Positions 26,022 through 35,144 are shown, counted from the stretch's first letter. The stretch is DNA of 64,000 nucleotides from Cupriavidus necator N-1 (GCF_000219215.1 NC_015723.1:2170001-2234000), one strand, 5' to 3'. The notes: generated by a model from the letters alone, not told the origin. Made by a program: numbers and translations.

Positions 26022-26684
26022 ATGACATTGAGGATCCTGCTTGCCGACGACCACCCCCTGGGTAAGCGCGGCCGTCGCGGACCGCTTGTATACCCAGACC
26101 GGGTGGGAGGTGTGCGGCAGCGTGACCAGCGCGACGGCCTTGCTGAACAGCGTGGAAAGCCTACGTCCCGATGTCGTGATCACCGACTACCACATGCCCG
26201 CACAGGGCGAGGGCAACAGCGACGGCCTGCGCCTGCTTGCCAGCCTGCGGCGGCGGCATCCGTCGCTGGCCGTGATCGTGCTGACCTCACCAATCCGCTG
26301 GTGCTGCGCTCCATCCTCGACACCCAGGTGCACGGCCTGTTGCTCAAGGACTCGCCGCTGTCAGAACTGGTGACTGTGGTTTGCCGTATCCAGCGGGGCT
26401 TCCACTACATCGGCAAATCCGCGCTGGAAGTCCTGTCGCAGGCCGATCCGGGCAACCCGGCCGCACCCGGCCAGGCCGGCGCGGAGCGCCTGTCCCGGCG
26501 TGAAATGGAAGTATTGCGGCTGTACCTGACCGGGCGGTCCGTGAGCGAGATCGCTGTCCTGCTCTGCCGCAGCGTCAAGACCATCAGCCGGCAGAAGAAC
26601 TGCGCCATGCAGAAGCTCGGCGTCACCAACGACCGGGAACTGTTCGAATTTGCGGCGCTTAACGGCATGCTGCTGACTGCCTGA
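26022..26684 (+). pseudogene. RcsB/NarL-type response regulator with two compensating frameshifts
   Basis: The start MTLRILLADDHPL carries the acidic pocket. The receiver then continues only in the +1 frame (VSAAVADRLYTQTGWEVCGS, VVITDYHMP with the phosphoacceptor Asp). From about 26287 the original frame resumes (TNPLVLRSILDTQVHGLLLK, then the LuxR-type helix-turn-helix EMEVLRLYLTGRSVSEIAVL and SVKTISRQKNCAMQKLGV, the wording of RcsB relatives). An extra G in the GGG at 26060-26062 and one lost base near 26287 explain this. As written, the uninterrupted frame encodes a nonsense middle of about 77 residues without the Asp. Either the gene is dead or the sequence has two errors. Confidence 0.8.
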
Positions 26685-26710
26685 GCACCAGCGGCACGAG
26701 CGCAGCCGTA

Positions 26711-27172
26711 TCAGGCGGCGTCGGCTGCCTGTGCCGCGTGGGCCTGCGCGTAGGCGATGCCGGCCTCCAGCCGCGCCAGGCCGCGCGACAGCTCGCGCAT
26801 GGTCGACGGCGACACCTCGGCCAGCACATCCTCCAGGAAAGCTGAGCGCAGCGGCATGGCTTGCGCCACCACCTGCTGGCCGGTCCGTGACAGCGTGACG
26901 TGCGTCACGCGGTTGTCGCGTTCCGAGGTGCTGCGCTCCACCCAGCCAAGTTCCTGCATGGCCTTGAGCTGCCGCGTCAGCGCGCCGGGGTCCATGCCGA
27001 CCAGGTCAGCCAGCGCCTTCTGGCCGATCGCGCCCTCCTGGTGATGCAGCGCATGCAGGATGCGCCAGCGGGGCAGCGGCAGCCCCAGGCGCTGCTCGAA
27101 CGCGGCCGCGTAGGCGCGGTAGGTGCGGCCGAACTGCTGCAGTACGGCCACGCTTTGTCGCTCCAGTTCCAT
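26711..27172 (-). CDS. MarR-family regulator of the adjacent EmrB-type pump
   Basis: The 153-residue winged-helix protein has the MarR order: helical dimer arm, RWRILHALHHQEGAIGQKAL, recognition helix DPGALTRQLKAMQELGWVER, wing ERDNRVTHVTLSRTG, C-terminal helix. GAGGAAAA precedes the ATG. It starts 34 bases after the stop of the drug-efflux gene on the same strand, so pump and repressor are probably one operon, with the MarR protein sensing a toxic ligand. Confidence 0.88.
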   Translation of the reverse strand: MELERQSVAVLQQFGRTYRAYAAAFEQRLGLPLPRWRILHALHHQEGAIGQKALADLVGMDPGALTRQLKAMQELGWVERSTSERDNRVTHVTLSRTGQQVVAQAMPLRSAFLEDVLAEVSPSTMRELSRGLARLEAGIAYAQAHAAQAADAA

Positions 27173-27206
27173 CCGTTTTCCTCAGGTTACGTTGCAGGCC
27201 GGCGCG

Positions 27207-28802
27207 TCAGTCGGCGGCCATGGCGGGCGCCGGCGCCCGGGTCAGCTTGATCGACGGTACCCGGCGGGCGCACCACACGCCCAGCGCGGCGGCCACCGCA
27301 GCGACCACCAGGCCGAGGTGGATGGCACTGACCAGCGACACGCGCGCCTGCTCCAGCAGCAGGGCGCCATTGTGCCCGGCTTGCTCAAGCTGGCCGAGCA
27401 ACGCGACTTGCGACGCCTTGTCGATCAGCACCTGCGGGTCCGCCATGCGCGCCGTCCACTGTCCGGCATTGGCGGCGGCCAGCGCATGTTCCACACCTCC
27501 GGTATAGCTGCGCGTGACCAGCGTGCCCACGATCGCGGTGCCAACCATGCCGCCCACCATGCGCAGCGATTGCAGCATGGCCGTGGCAATGCCAAGGTGT
27601 TCGCGCCCTGCTGTCTGCTGCGCGAACACCGTCAGGTTCGGCATGATGAAGCCGAGCCCGAACCCGCCGATCAGCATGATCGTCAGCAAGACGCCGTGCG
27701 GCATACTGCGCGTGGCCTGCGACAGGCCTAGGCAGGACACCGCCAGCATGCCAAAGCCGGCATAGAGCATGGTATTCGGGCGGCGAATGCGCGTGACGAT
27801 GCGGCCGTTAAGAATGCTGCCCACGGTAATGCAGACCACCAGCGGCGTGATCAGGATGCCAGCCTCCTTCGGCGAATAGCCAAAGCCGCCCTGGAACAGC
27901 AGCGGCGCATAGAGCAGCAGCGCGAACATGGTGAAGCCCGTGAACACCGCCAGCTGAAACAATGGCGCCAGCCCCGGGTTGCGGAACATCTCCACCGGCA
28001 GGATCGGGTTGGCACAACGCTGCTCCCACTGCCACAGCGCCACCAGTGCCACCGCCGCCAGCACCAGCAAGCCGCCGGTATAGGCGTCGATCCCGCGCGC
28101 CGGCAGCAGTTCAACGCTCAGCTGCACGCACCCCAGCCCGCCTGCGATCAGCAAGGCACCGAGCCAGTCCACGCGGATCGGCCCGCTATGTGCCTGCTGG
28201 CGCAGGTGCGGCAGGTAGCGCCACGCAAACCACAGCCCCAGCACGCCCACCGGCAAGTTGACATAGAACACCGCGCGCCAGCCGTACCACTCCGTCAGCA
28301 GCCCACCCAGCGACGGCCCCACCGCATTGGCAATGCCGAATGCCGCGCTCATCATCACCTGCCAGCGCAGCCGCACATGCGTATCCGGAAACAGGTCGGC
28401 AATGCAGGCAAAGGCGGTGCCGACCAGCATGCCGCCGCCAATCCCCTGCAGGGCGCGCGCCAGCACCAGGAACGGCATGCTCGGCGCCATGCCGCACAGC
28501 GCCGAGGCCACCGAGAAGACCACGATCGATGCCAGCACGAACGGCTTGCGCCCGTAATAGTCCCCCAGCCGCCCGAACACCGGCACGGTGATCACCGATG
28601 TCAGCAGGTAGGCCGTGGCAACCCAGGCGTAGTACTCGAAGCCTTGCAGCTCGGCCACCACGGTCGGCAGCGCCGTACCGACCACGGTCTGGTCCAGCGC
28701 CACCAGCATCACCACAAAGGCCACGCCAAGCATGGCCAGCAGGGACTCGCGAAACGGCAGCACCTGGCCGTTGACCTCAGACTTTTCTGGCTGTGGGGTC
28801 AC
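27207..28802 (-). CDS. MFS multidrug efflux pump, DHA2/EmrB family
   Basis: The 531-residue protein has about fourteen helices. The DHA2 markers are helix 1 VALDQTVVGTALPTVV, loop motif GRLGDYYGRKP and motif C in helix 5 (GIANAVGPSLGG). It exports hydrophobic drugs in exchange for protons. The start is a GTG at 28802, since the first in-frame ATG would cut into helix 1; only a weak GAG lies upstream. It is first in an operon with marR and divergent from the second efflux locus, sharing a 250-base control region. Confidence 0.9.
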   Translation of the reverse strand: MTPQPEKSEVNGQVLPFRESLLAMLGVAFVVMLVALDQTVVGTALPTVVAELQGFEYYAWVATAYLLTSVITVPVFGRLGDYYGRKPFVLASIVVFSVASALCGMAPSMPFLVLARALQGIGGGMLVGTAFACIADLFPDTHVRLRWQVMMSAAFGIANAVGPSLGGLLTEWYGWRAVFYVNLPVGVLGLWFAWRYLPHLRQQAHSGPIRVDWLGALLIAGGLGCVQLSVELLPARGIDAYTGGLLVLAAVALVALWQWEQRCANPILPVEMFRNPGLAPLFQLAVFTGFTMFALLLYAPLLFQGGFGYSPKEAGILITPLVVCITVGSILNGRIVTRIRRPNTMLYAGFGMLAVSCLGLSQATRSMPHGVLLTIMLIGGFGLGFIMPNLTVFAQQTAGREHLGIATAMLQSLRMVGGMVGTAIVGTLVTRSYTGGVEHALAAANAGQWTARMADPQVLIDKASQVALLGQLEQAGHNGALLLEQARVSLVSAIHLGLVVAAVAAALGVWCARRVPSIKLTRAPAPAMAAD

Positions 28803-28835
28803 TTTATTGCTCGATCAATCGTTGTGTTATCAAGC

Positions 28836-28841
28836 ATTATA
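28836..28841 (-). promoter_or_regulatory. Consensus -10 element of the EmrB-marR operon
   Basis: The complement of 28836-28841 reads TATAAT, 34 bases before the GTG start. A -35 match is poor (ATGACG with a 19-base spacer). TTGATAA and the palindrome CGATCAATCG (28812-28821) follow downstream, where a MarR dimer could block transcription. Confidence 0.4.
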
Positions 28842-29009
28842 GGTGCAGTTCGGCCAGCCGCGTCATTGCCCTGTGATCGCGAGAAATAATGTCGCCCCCT
28901 CATTCGCAACCGCCAACAGGCATGGGCTTGCCGGAAACCCTTGTTGCAAAGGCTTTCTGGGAAACCGCCAGATTTTGCACGAAAAGCACCATTGTCCCTC
29001 CTTGCAACT

Positions 29010-29023
29010 ATCTGACAGATCAG
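29010..29023. promoter_or_regulatory. Operator-like palindrome, copy 1 (before marR)
   Basis: ATCTGACAGATCAG contains the perfect palindrome ATCTG-A-CAGAT and the overlapping CTGA-N4-TCAG. It stands 34 bases before the marR start at 29057. The core CTGACAGATCAG recurs before nodT (29572) and, with two changes, before emrB (32457), which points to a shared binding site, probably for the MarR protein encoded here. Confidence 0.6.
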
Positions 29024-29056
29024 CTATTGTCTCGTCAGCAAGCAAGGAAACTCGCC

Positions 29057-29494
29057 ATGGACCACTACTCAAAGGAAGGCTTCCAGATCACCCAGAGCAT
29101 CGGCTTCTTCCTCAACCGCGCCCGCAACACGCTGCTGATGGAAATGGATGCGGCATTGAAGGACCTGGACATCACGGGCCAGCAGATGGGGATCCTGATG
29201 TCGCTCACGCATGGCGTCGCTACCACCCCCTTCGAGCTGAGCAAGTTGCTGGGCATCGACACCGGCCTGATGACCCGCATGCTGGACAAGTTGGAGGCCA
29301 AGGGCCTGCTGTCACGCAGCCGCAGTCTCGACGATCGCCGTGTGGTCAACCTGACGGTGACCCGAAAGGGCCAGGAAGTTGCCGAGCGCATCCCGGATGT
29401 GGCCCCCAAAGTACTCAATCAGCGGCTCAGGAACTTCAGCAAGGAAGAATTTGCCGAGTTCCGCCGGCTGCTTGCCAAATTTGCGGGCGCCTGA
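29057..29494 (+). CDS. MarR-family regulator of the nodT-emrAB efflux operon
   Basis: The 145-residue winged-helix protein has LDITGQQMGILMSLTHGVAT, the recognition region LLGIDTGLMTRMLDKLEAKG and the wing SLDDRRVVNLTVTRKGQ. The ATG at 29057 has AAGGAAA upstream and gives the usual MarR length. It leads a tripartite efflux operon (outer-membrane factor, periplasmic adaptor, MFS pump). The palindromic motif occurs before its own gene and before later genes, so negative autoregulation released by a toxic ligand is the likely scheme. Confidence 0.9.
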   Translation: MDHYSKEGFQITQSIGFFLNRARNTLLMEMDAALKDLDITGQQMGILMSLTHGVATTPFELSKLLGIDTGLMTRMLDKLEAKGLLSRSRSLDDRRVVNLTVTRKGQEVAERIPDVAPKVLNQRLRNFSKEEFAEFRRLLAKFAGA

Positions 29495-29539
29495 ACGCCT
29501 CTTTTTTGCCCATTTGGTTGATTTGGTCAAAAGGTGCCA

Positions 29540-29561
29540 GGGCCTGTGCCCGCCTTTTTTT
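29540..29561 (+). terminator. Possible attenuator/terminator between marR and nodT
   Basis: GGGC (29540-29543), loop CTGT and GCCC (29548-29551) are followed by GCC and a run of seven T. The stem is short, so partial termination is likely. It would lower expression of the pump genes relative to the regulator. Confidence 0.45.
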
Positions 29562-29571
29562 ACCCACTTAA

Positions 29572-29583
29572 CTGACAGATCAG
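29572..29583. promoter_or_regulatory. Operator-like motif, copy 2 (abutting nodT start)
   Basis: CTGACAGATCAG, embedded in TTAACTGACAGATCAGAAAA, ends three bases before the nodT ATG and occupies the place where a ribosome binding site is expected. The same 20 bases with two substitutions lie before the emrB gene. It may be a protein or an RNA signal. Confidence 0.55.
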
Positions 29584-29586
29584 AAA

Positions 29587-31074
29587 ATGCTCAGTCAAAT
29601 TACTCTCCCGGCAGCGCCCCGCCTGGCCTGCCGCTTTGCCGGTCTCCTGCTGTCGGTGCTGGTAGCAGCATTCCTGAGCGCCTGTGCCAACTACGCCGGC
29701 ATCCACAGCGACAAGCAAATCGCCGAACCTACCACCTACACCACCACGCAAAGCATCCCCGCCGAGCAGGGCCACTGGCCTTCGGCGGACTGGGCCGACC
29801 AGTTCGGCGACGCCCAGCTCAAGGCATTGATCACGGAAGCGCTGCAGGGGAGCCCGTCGTTGGAAAAGGCCCGTGCCCGCGTGGCCTCCGCGGTGGCGTT
29901 CAGCGAGGGCGCCAATGCCAACACGCTGCCGCAGGTGGGCGCAGGCTATTCGTTCAACCGCCAGCGTTACACGGAAAACGCGATGGTGCCGCCGCAGTTC
30001 GCCGGGACGTGGCAGTCGGAGAACAAGGCGTTCATCAACGCCTCGTATGACCTCGACCTGTGGGGCAAGAACCGCGAGGCGCTGAAGTCCGCGGTGTCTG
30101 GTGTACATGCCGGCGAAGCCGAGGCCGAACAGGTGAAGCTGACGCTGAGCAGCGCCATCGCGCGCGCCTACAACGAACTGGCCCGCCTCTACACGCTGCT
30201 CGACATCTCCAGCGACGAAGTCAGACAGCGCCGCGAAGTGCTGCGCGTGACCAACGGCCGGGTGACCATGGGCCTGGAGACCGAAGTCGAGAAACGCACC
30301 GCCGAGGCCAATCTCGCCGCCAGCGAAGTCGCCGTCGCCGCGCTGGAAGGCAGCATCCAGCGCACCCGCTACCAGCTCGGCGCGCTGCTCGGCCAGGGCC
30401 CGGACCGCGGCCTGGCGATCGCCCGCCCCAACCTCGGCGCCGGCGACGACGTCCGCCTGCCCGACAACCTGCCGGCCGACCTGGTCTCGCGCCGCCCCGA
30501 CATCGTTGCCGCGCGCTGGCGCGTCGACGCCACCCTGCACGACATCAAGGTGGCCAAGGCCGAGTTCTACCCGGACATCAACCTGACGGCGATGATCGGC
30601 CTGGACGCCATCGGGTGGGGGCGCTTCCTGCGCGCCGCCAGCCGCACCGCCTCGGGCGGCGCCGCGATCCACCTGCCGATCTTCGACGGCGGTGCGCTGC
30701 GCGCCCAGCTCAAGGGCCGCTATGCAGAGTTCGACTTCGCGGTCGCCAACTACAACGAGACGCTGGTGAACGCCCTGACCGACGTGGCCACCCAGCTCTC
30801 TGACATCCGCGCCGTCGACGCGCAGATCGACAACGCCGTACGCAGCGACACGGCCGCGCAACGCGCCCTGACGCTGGCGCTGGCGCAGTACAAGGCCGGC
30901 CTGACCACGCAACTGACCGTACTGAACGCACAGACCAACGCGCTGCGCAGCAGCCAGGTGGTGGCCAACCTGCGCATGAACCGCCGCGACCGGCAGATTG
31001 CGCTGGCCGCCGCGCTGGGCGGCGGTTTTACCGATGCTTCCGAATCGACCACAAAGGCGGCCCTGGTCCGCTGA
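29587..31074 (+). CDS. NodT-family outer-membrane efflux lipoprotein
   Basis: This 495-residue TolC-like channel completes a tripartite pump. It has a lipoprotein signal with lipobox LSAC (Cys33) after a hydrophobic stretch. Two outer-membrane efflux repeats of long helices follow (for example GSPSLEKARARVASAVAFSE and ARAYNELARLYTLLDISSDE), with family phrases such as LPADLVSRRPDIVAARW and LPIFDGGALRAQLKG. No Shine-Dalgarno precedes the ATG; the operator-like motif sits there instead. It lies between marR and the emrA-type adaptor in one operon. Confidence 0.93.
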   Translation: MLSQITLPAAPRLACRFAGLLLSVLVAAFLSACANYAGIHSDKQIAEPTTYTTTQSIPAEQGHWPSADWADQFGDAQLKALITEALQGSPSLEKARARVASAVAFSEGANANTLPQVGAGYSFNRQRYTENAMVPPQFAGTWQSENKAFINASYDLDLWGKNREALKSAVSGVHAGEAEAEQVKLTLSSAIARAYNELARLYTLLDISSDEVRQRREVLRVTNGRVTMGLETEVEKRTAEANLAASEVAVAALEGSIQRTRYQLGALLGQGPDRGLAIARPNLGAGDDVRLPDNLPADLVSRRPDIVAARWRVDATLHDIKVAKAEFYPDINLTAMIGLDAIGWGRFLRAASRTASGGAAIHLPIFDGGALRAQLKGRYAEFDFAVANYNETLVNALTDVATQLSDIRAVDAQIDNAVRSDTAAQRALTLALAQYKAGLTTQLTVLNAQTNALRSSQVVANLRMNRRDRQIALAAALGGGFTDASESTTKAALVR

Positions 31075-31091
31075 TTCTCCTCTCGACGCAA

Positions 31092-31110
31092 GAAACTAAG
31101 TTTCAGTTAA
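31092..31110. promoter_or_regulatory. Palindrome with inverted half of the operator motif before emrA
   Basis: GAAACTAAGTTTC (31092-31104) is a perfect 13-base palindrome. It overlaps TTTCAGTTAA (31101-31110), whose complement TTAACTGAAA repeats the left half of the motif found at 29568 and 32454. It ends four bases before the emrA ATG. Confidence 0.35.
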
Positions 31111-31114
31111 CGCC

Positions 31115-32419
31115 ATGAACGATACGACCAAGACCACACCGGCCGACCCGCAAACCGCACCCGCCGCGGCCACCCCGACGTCCGCCAGGAACACCCGCAA
31201 GCGCCTGCTGGCCCTGCTCGGCCTGACCAGCGCGCTCACCGCCGCCGGCTATGGCGCCTACTACTACACCATGGCCCGCTTCCACGAGGACACCGACGAT
31301 GCCTACGTCAACGGCAACCTCGTCCAGCTCACGCCGCAGGTCGCCGGCACGGTGATCGCGGTGAATGCCGATGATACGCAAATCGTGAAGGCCGGCGAGC
31401 CCGTGGTGACGCTCGACGCTGCCGATGCAACGGTGGCGCTGGCCAATGCGGAGGCCACCCTCGGCCAGACCGTGCGCCAGGTCAGCGCGCTCTATGTCAA
31501 CAATGACGTGCTTGGTGCCACCGTCAAGCAACGCCAGGCTGACCTGGACCGCGCCCGTGACGACCTGCGCCGCCGCACCGGGGTGGCCGAATCCGGCGCC
31601 GTCGCAGCGGAAGACGTGGCGCATGCCCGTGACGCCGTCAAGACCGCCGAAGCCGCGCTCGAGACCGCCCGCCAGCAGCTTGCTGCCAACCATGCGCTGA
31701 CCGACAAGACGAGCGTAGCCGACCACCCCAGCGTGCAGGCCGCATCCGCCAAGGTGCGCGACGCCTACCTGGCCAACGCCCGCAACACGCTGCCGGCCCC
31801 CGTGACCGGCTATGTGGCGCGGCGCTCGGTGCAGGTGGGCCAGCGAGTTGCCCCCGGCAACCCCCTGATGGCCATCGTGCCGCTCGACGGCGTGTGGGTC
31901 GATGCCAACTTCAAGGAAGTCCAGCTCAAACACATCCGCATCGGTCAGCCGGTCGAGCTCCGCGCCGACCTGTATGGCAGCGGCGTGACCTATCACGGCA
32001 AGGTGATCGGCTTGTCGGCCGGCACCGGCAGCGCGTTCTCGGCCCTGCCGGCGCAGAATGCCACCGGCAACTGGATCAAGGTCGTGCAGCGCCTGCCGGT
32101 GCGCATCCAGCTCGATCCGGCGGAGCTGCGCAAGCATCCGCTGCAGATCGGCCTGTCGATGCAGGTCGACGTGGAAACGCGCATGGATTCCGGTTCGCCC
32201 TTGAGCCCGGGCGCGGAAGTACCGCAACGCACCGCCTATCGCACCGAAGTATTCCAGCGCTACGGCGAAGAGGCCGACCGCGAGATCACGCGGATCATCG
32301 CGCAGAACAGCAACGGCAAGTCAGCTGTGGGGCAATCATCGCCAGCTTCGCAAGTTGCGCAGCAGCCTCAGGCGATCAAGCGCACGGCGCAAGTTGCCGG
32401 CAGCGCCTCCGGCGCATGA
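31115..32419 (+). CDS. emrA: EmrA/HlyD-type membrane-fusion adaptor
   Basis: The 434-residue periplasmic adaptor links the inner-membrane MFS pump to the NodT channel. It has an N-terminal Thr/Pro/Ala-rich tail and one membrane helix (about residues 29-52). A biotinyl-lipoyl-like half (DTDDAYVNGNLVQLTPQVAG) and a coiled-coil hairpin (about 110-195) follow, then the second lipoyl half with TLPAPVTGYVARRSVQVGQ. The C-terminal 70 residues are low-complexity. No typical ribosome site is visible before the ATG, as for nodT. Confidence 0.92.
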   Translation: MNDTTKTTPADPQTAPAAATPTSARNTRKRLLALLGLTSALTAAGYGAYYYTMARFHEDTDDAYVNGNLVQLTPQVAGTVIAVNADDTQIVKAGEPVVTLDAADATVALANAEATLGQTVRQVSALYVNNDVLGATVKQRQADLDRARDDLRRRTGVAESGAVAAEDVAHARDAVKTAEAALETARQQLAANHALTDKTSVADHPSVQAASAKVRDAYLANARNTLPAPVTGYVARRSVQVGQRVAPGNPLMAIVPLDGVWVDANFKEVQLKHIRIGQPVELRADLYGSGVTYHGKVIGLSAGTGSAFSALPAQNATGNWIKVVQRLPVRIQLDPAELRKHPLQIGLSMQVDVETRMDSGSPLSPGAEVPQRTAYRTEVFQRYGEEADREITRIIAQNSNGKSAVGQSSPASQVAQQPQAIKRTAQVAGSASGA

Positions 32420-32456
32420 GCGGCATCACGCCATTCGCCTTCCCGCGCCAATTTAA

Positions 32457-32468
32457 CTGACCCATCAG
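32457..32468. promoter_or_regulatory. Operator-like motif, copy 3 (before emrB)
   Basis: CTGACCCATCAG, within TTAACTGACCCATCAGAAAA, matches copy 2 at 18 of 20 positions. It lies 31 bases before the emrB start. The bases CTGA and TCAG are the conserved palindromic halves. Confidence 0.5.
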
Positions 32469-32498
32469 AAAAAGCGGCCCAAAACCCCGGAGCGCATC

Positions 32499-34061
32499 TT
32501 GCAACCCCAAGCCCAGACCTCACTCGTGCCAGCCCCGCTCACCGGCGGCAAGCTCCTGTTGGGAAGCTTCGCCGTGGCCCTGGCCACCTTCATGAACGTG
32601 CTGGATTCATCGATCGCCAATGTGGCGATCCCGACGATCGCCGGCAACCTCGGTGTGTCGATCGATGAAGGCACCTGGGTGATCACGCTGTTTGCCGCGG
32701 CCAATGCTGTCGCGATCCCGCTGACCGGCTGGCTCACGCAGCGGATCGGACAGGTCCGCCTGTTCGTCGGCGCCATCCTGCTGTTCGTGCTGTCGTCCTG
32801 GCTATGCGGCGTGGCGCCGAACCTGACCACGCTGCTCGCCGCGCGCATCCTGCAGGGCGCCGTGGCCGGGCCGCTGATCCCGTTGTCGCAATCGATCCTG
32901 CTGTCGTCGTACCCCAAGGAAAAAAGCGCCACCGCTCTGGCGCTGTGGGCCATCACCGCCACCGTCGGCCCCATCGCCGGCCCGGCGCTGGGCGGCTGGC
33001 TGACCGACAGCTACGCGTGGTCGTGGATCTTCTACATCAACGTGCCAGTCGGCCTGTTCGCCGCTGCCGTGACCTGGGCGATCTACCGCGACCGAGAAAC
33101 GCCGACGCGCAAGCTGTCGATCGACGTGGTGGGCCTGGCATCGCTGGTCACCTGGGTTGCGTCGCTGCAGATCATGCTCGACAAGGGCAAGGACCTGGAC
33201 TGGTTCAGCTCGCCCGTCATCATCGGGCTGGGCATCGTCGCGCTGCTCAGCTTCATCTTCTTCGTGATCTGGGAGCTGACCGAACCGAATCCGATCATCG
33301 ACCTGCGCCTGTTCAAGGGCCGCAACTTCCTGGCCGGCACCGTTGCCATCTCGGTCGCCTTTGCGGTGTTCTTCGCCAACCTGGTCGTGCTGCCGCAGTG
33401 GATGCAGCAGTACCTGGCCTACCCGGCCGTCAACGCCGGCCTGGTGACCGCGCCGCTGGGCATCTTCGCCGTGCTGATGGCCCCGGTGGTGGGCAAGATC
33501 CTGCCGAAGTCGGAGTTGCGCGTGCTCGCCACCCTCTCCTTCCTGGGATTCGCGGCGGTGTACTTCATGCGCTCGCACTACACCACGGGCGTGGATACCT
33601 ACACGCTGGTGCTGCCTACCTTGCTGCAAGGCATTCCGACCGGGCTCTTCTTCGTGCCGCTGACGGCCATCATCCTGTCCGGCCAGCCGCCCGAGAAGGT
33701 TCCCGCCGCGGCAGGCCTGTCAAACTTCGTCCGCGTGTTCTGCGGTGCGGTGGGTACGTCGCTCGCGACCACCGGCTGGAACAACCGCGCCATCCTGCAC
33801 CACGCGCAGTTGGCGGAACAGGCCAGCGTGCACAACCCGCTGTACGCCAGGACAATCGAATCGCTGCAAGCGACGATGGGATTCACGCAGGGCCAGGCCG
33901 CCGCCTACTTCGAACGCGGCCTGAACACGCAGGCCATCATGCTGGGCCTGAACGACATCTTCTGGATCTCGGGCGTGATCTTCGTCGCCATCGTGCCGCT
34001 GATCTGGCTCACGAAGCCCGCCAGGGGCGGCTCCGCGGCCACTGCAGCGGCTGCGCACTGA
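32499..34061 (+). CDS. emrB: EmrB-type MFS multidrug pump (DHA2)
   Basis: The 520-residue, fourteen-helix pump has helix 1 ATFMNVLDSSIANVAIPTIA, the loop GWLTQRIGQVRLF, motif C in helix 5 (TVGPIAGPALGGWL) and a long central region. The start is TTG at 32499, with GGAG six bases upstream and no better in-frame ATG before helix 1. It closes the marR-nodT-emrA-emrB operon and should export amphipathic toxicants across both membranes with its partners. Confidence 0.92.
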   Translation: MQPQAQTSLVPAPLTGGKLLLGSFAVALATFMNVLDSSIANVAIPTIAGNLGVSIDEGTWVITLFAAANAVAIPLTGWLTQRIGQVRLFVGAILLFVLSSWLCGVAPNLTTLLAARILQGAVAGPLIPLSQSILLSSYPKEKSATALALWAITATVGPIAGPALGGWLTDSYAWSWIFYINVPVGLFAAAVTWAIYRDRETPTRKLSIDVVGLASLVTWVASLQIMLDKGKDLDWFSSPVIIGLGIVALLSFIFFVIWELTEPNPIIDLRLFKGRNFLAGTVAISVAFAVFFANLVVLPQWMQQYLAYPAVNAGLVTAPLGIFAVLMAPVVGKILPKSELRVLATLSFLGFAAVYFMRSHYTTGVDTYTLVLPTLLQGIPTGLFFVPLTAIILSGQPPEKVPAAAGLSNFVRVFCGAVGTSLATTGWNNRAILHHAQLAEQASVHNPLYARTIESLQATMGFTQGQAAAYFERGLNTQAIMLGLNDIFWISGVIFVAIVPLIWLTKPARGGSAATAAAAH

Positions 34062-34127
34062 GTGAACAGACGACGCACGTCCCGCAGTCATGACAGGACG
34101 CCTGAATAAAGCGATAACCTTGAGTGG

Positions 34128-35144
34128 TCAGAGGACAATACCGTGCTCGGCCGTTGGCACGGGGATATCGCACTTCTCGCCAAGCATGTCCATGAGTTCG
34201 TTTTCGATCTTCCGGCAGATCTGTGCCATGGGCACATCATTGGCGTTTCCTTCGAACGGGTTCTCCGTGCTTTCGCCCACTTGCTCCAGCGCGAGATACA
34301 TCCAGGAGATCATCGTGCTAAATGGAATGACCAGCCAGATCATGCTGCCATGCATGACGCCTGAAACGCTGGCATTGAGCTTTTCGAATTCCGTAAGAAT
34401 GCCAAAAGGCAGTAGCAGACAAAAAGTACGGACAAAGAGCTTGTTGACGACCGCATATTGCCTGGGATACGGATAGTCCTTGATACGCTCCGCCCGTCCT
34501 TGCTGCGCGAACAAGCCTTTGATCGATCCTACCAACTCCAGATAGAAGGCATTGCCGATCTCGCCAGCGTCAAGGAGCCGCCTGATCGTCGCCGACTGCG
34601 TTCCCAGCAACCGGCTTGTCTTGCTCTCGGCGTGCGCAAGCGAGTCGAGTTCGGCCTGTGGCAGATACCGCGCAAGCGCCTCGTGCAATGGAGTCTCCCA
34701 CTCTGGAACCCGGTAGTACTTCCGGTACTCCACGTTGGATGCCTTGCCCGCGCTTTCCCAGATCCTTGGGGTTCTCAGTTGATAGCGGAGCGCCGTCAGC
34801 CACGCGCAATGCCGGAGAATCAGATCCCGCCCGGCCGCCTGCCCTGCCAGAAAGTCCCGGCTCATCACACCCAGACACCGGCTGCCATTCAGGATCTCAG
34901 TCCAGATCTGCTGTGCCTCCAGGGCCCTGCTGTAGGTCTGCACGTTCCGGAAACCCACGATGAATGAAGTGGCCGTGCCCAGCAGCACCACAACCGAGAC
35001 CGGGACCGACAGCCATTTCAGCCCGAAGAACTGATAAAGGACTACGGGCAGCGAACCGCACGCTAGCGAGGCATAAAGTTGCCGTCTCGACCAGAACGAG
35101 AACTCGGATATTGTGTACGATTTTCCCAGGTGCATGGTGCGCAT
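34128..35144 (-). CDS. Bestrophin-family ion channel
   Basis: This 338-residue protein belongs to the bacterial bestrophin/UPF0187 family, pentameric anion or cation channels of the inner membrane. It shows four hydrophobic segments (two near residues 25-65, two near 230-285) and family-like phrases such as FIVGFRNVQTYSRALEAQQIW and NPFEGNANDVPM, the latter near the calcium-clasp region. GC content is clearly lower than in the efflux operon before it, which suggests a different origin. It converges on emrB and probably forms its own unit. An ATG nine bases inside is an alternative start. Confidence 0.85.
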   Translation of the reverse strand: MRTMHLGKSYTISEFSFWSRRQLYASLACGSLPVVLYQFFGLKWLSVPVSVVVLLGTATSFIVGFRNVQTYSRALEAQQIWTEILNGSRCLGVMSRDFLAGQAAGRDLILRHCAWLTALRYQLRTPRIWESAGKASNVEYRKYYRVPEWETPLHEALARYLPQAELDSLAHAESKTSRLLGTQSATIRRLLDAGEIGNAFYLELVGSIKGLFAQQGRAERIKDYPYPRQYAVVNKLFVRTFCLLLPFGILTEFEKLNASVSGVMHGSMIWLVIPFSTMISWMYLALEQVGESTENPFEGNANDVPMAQICRKIENELMDMLGEKCDIPVPTAEHGIVL

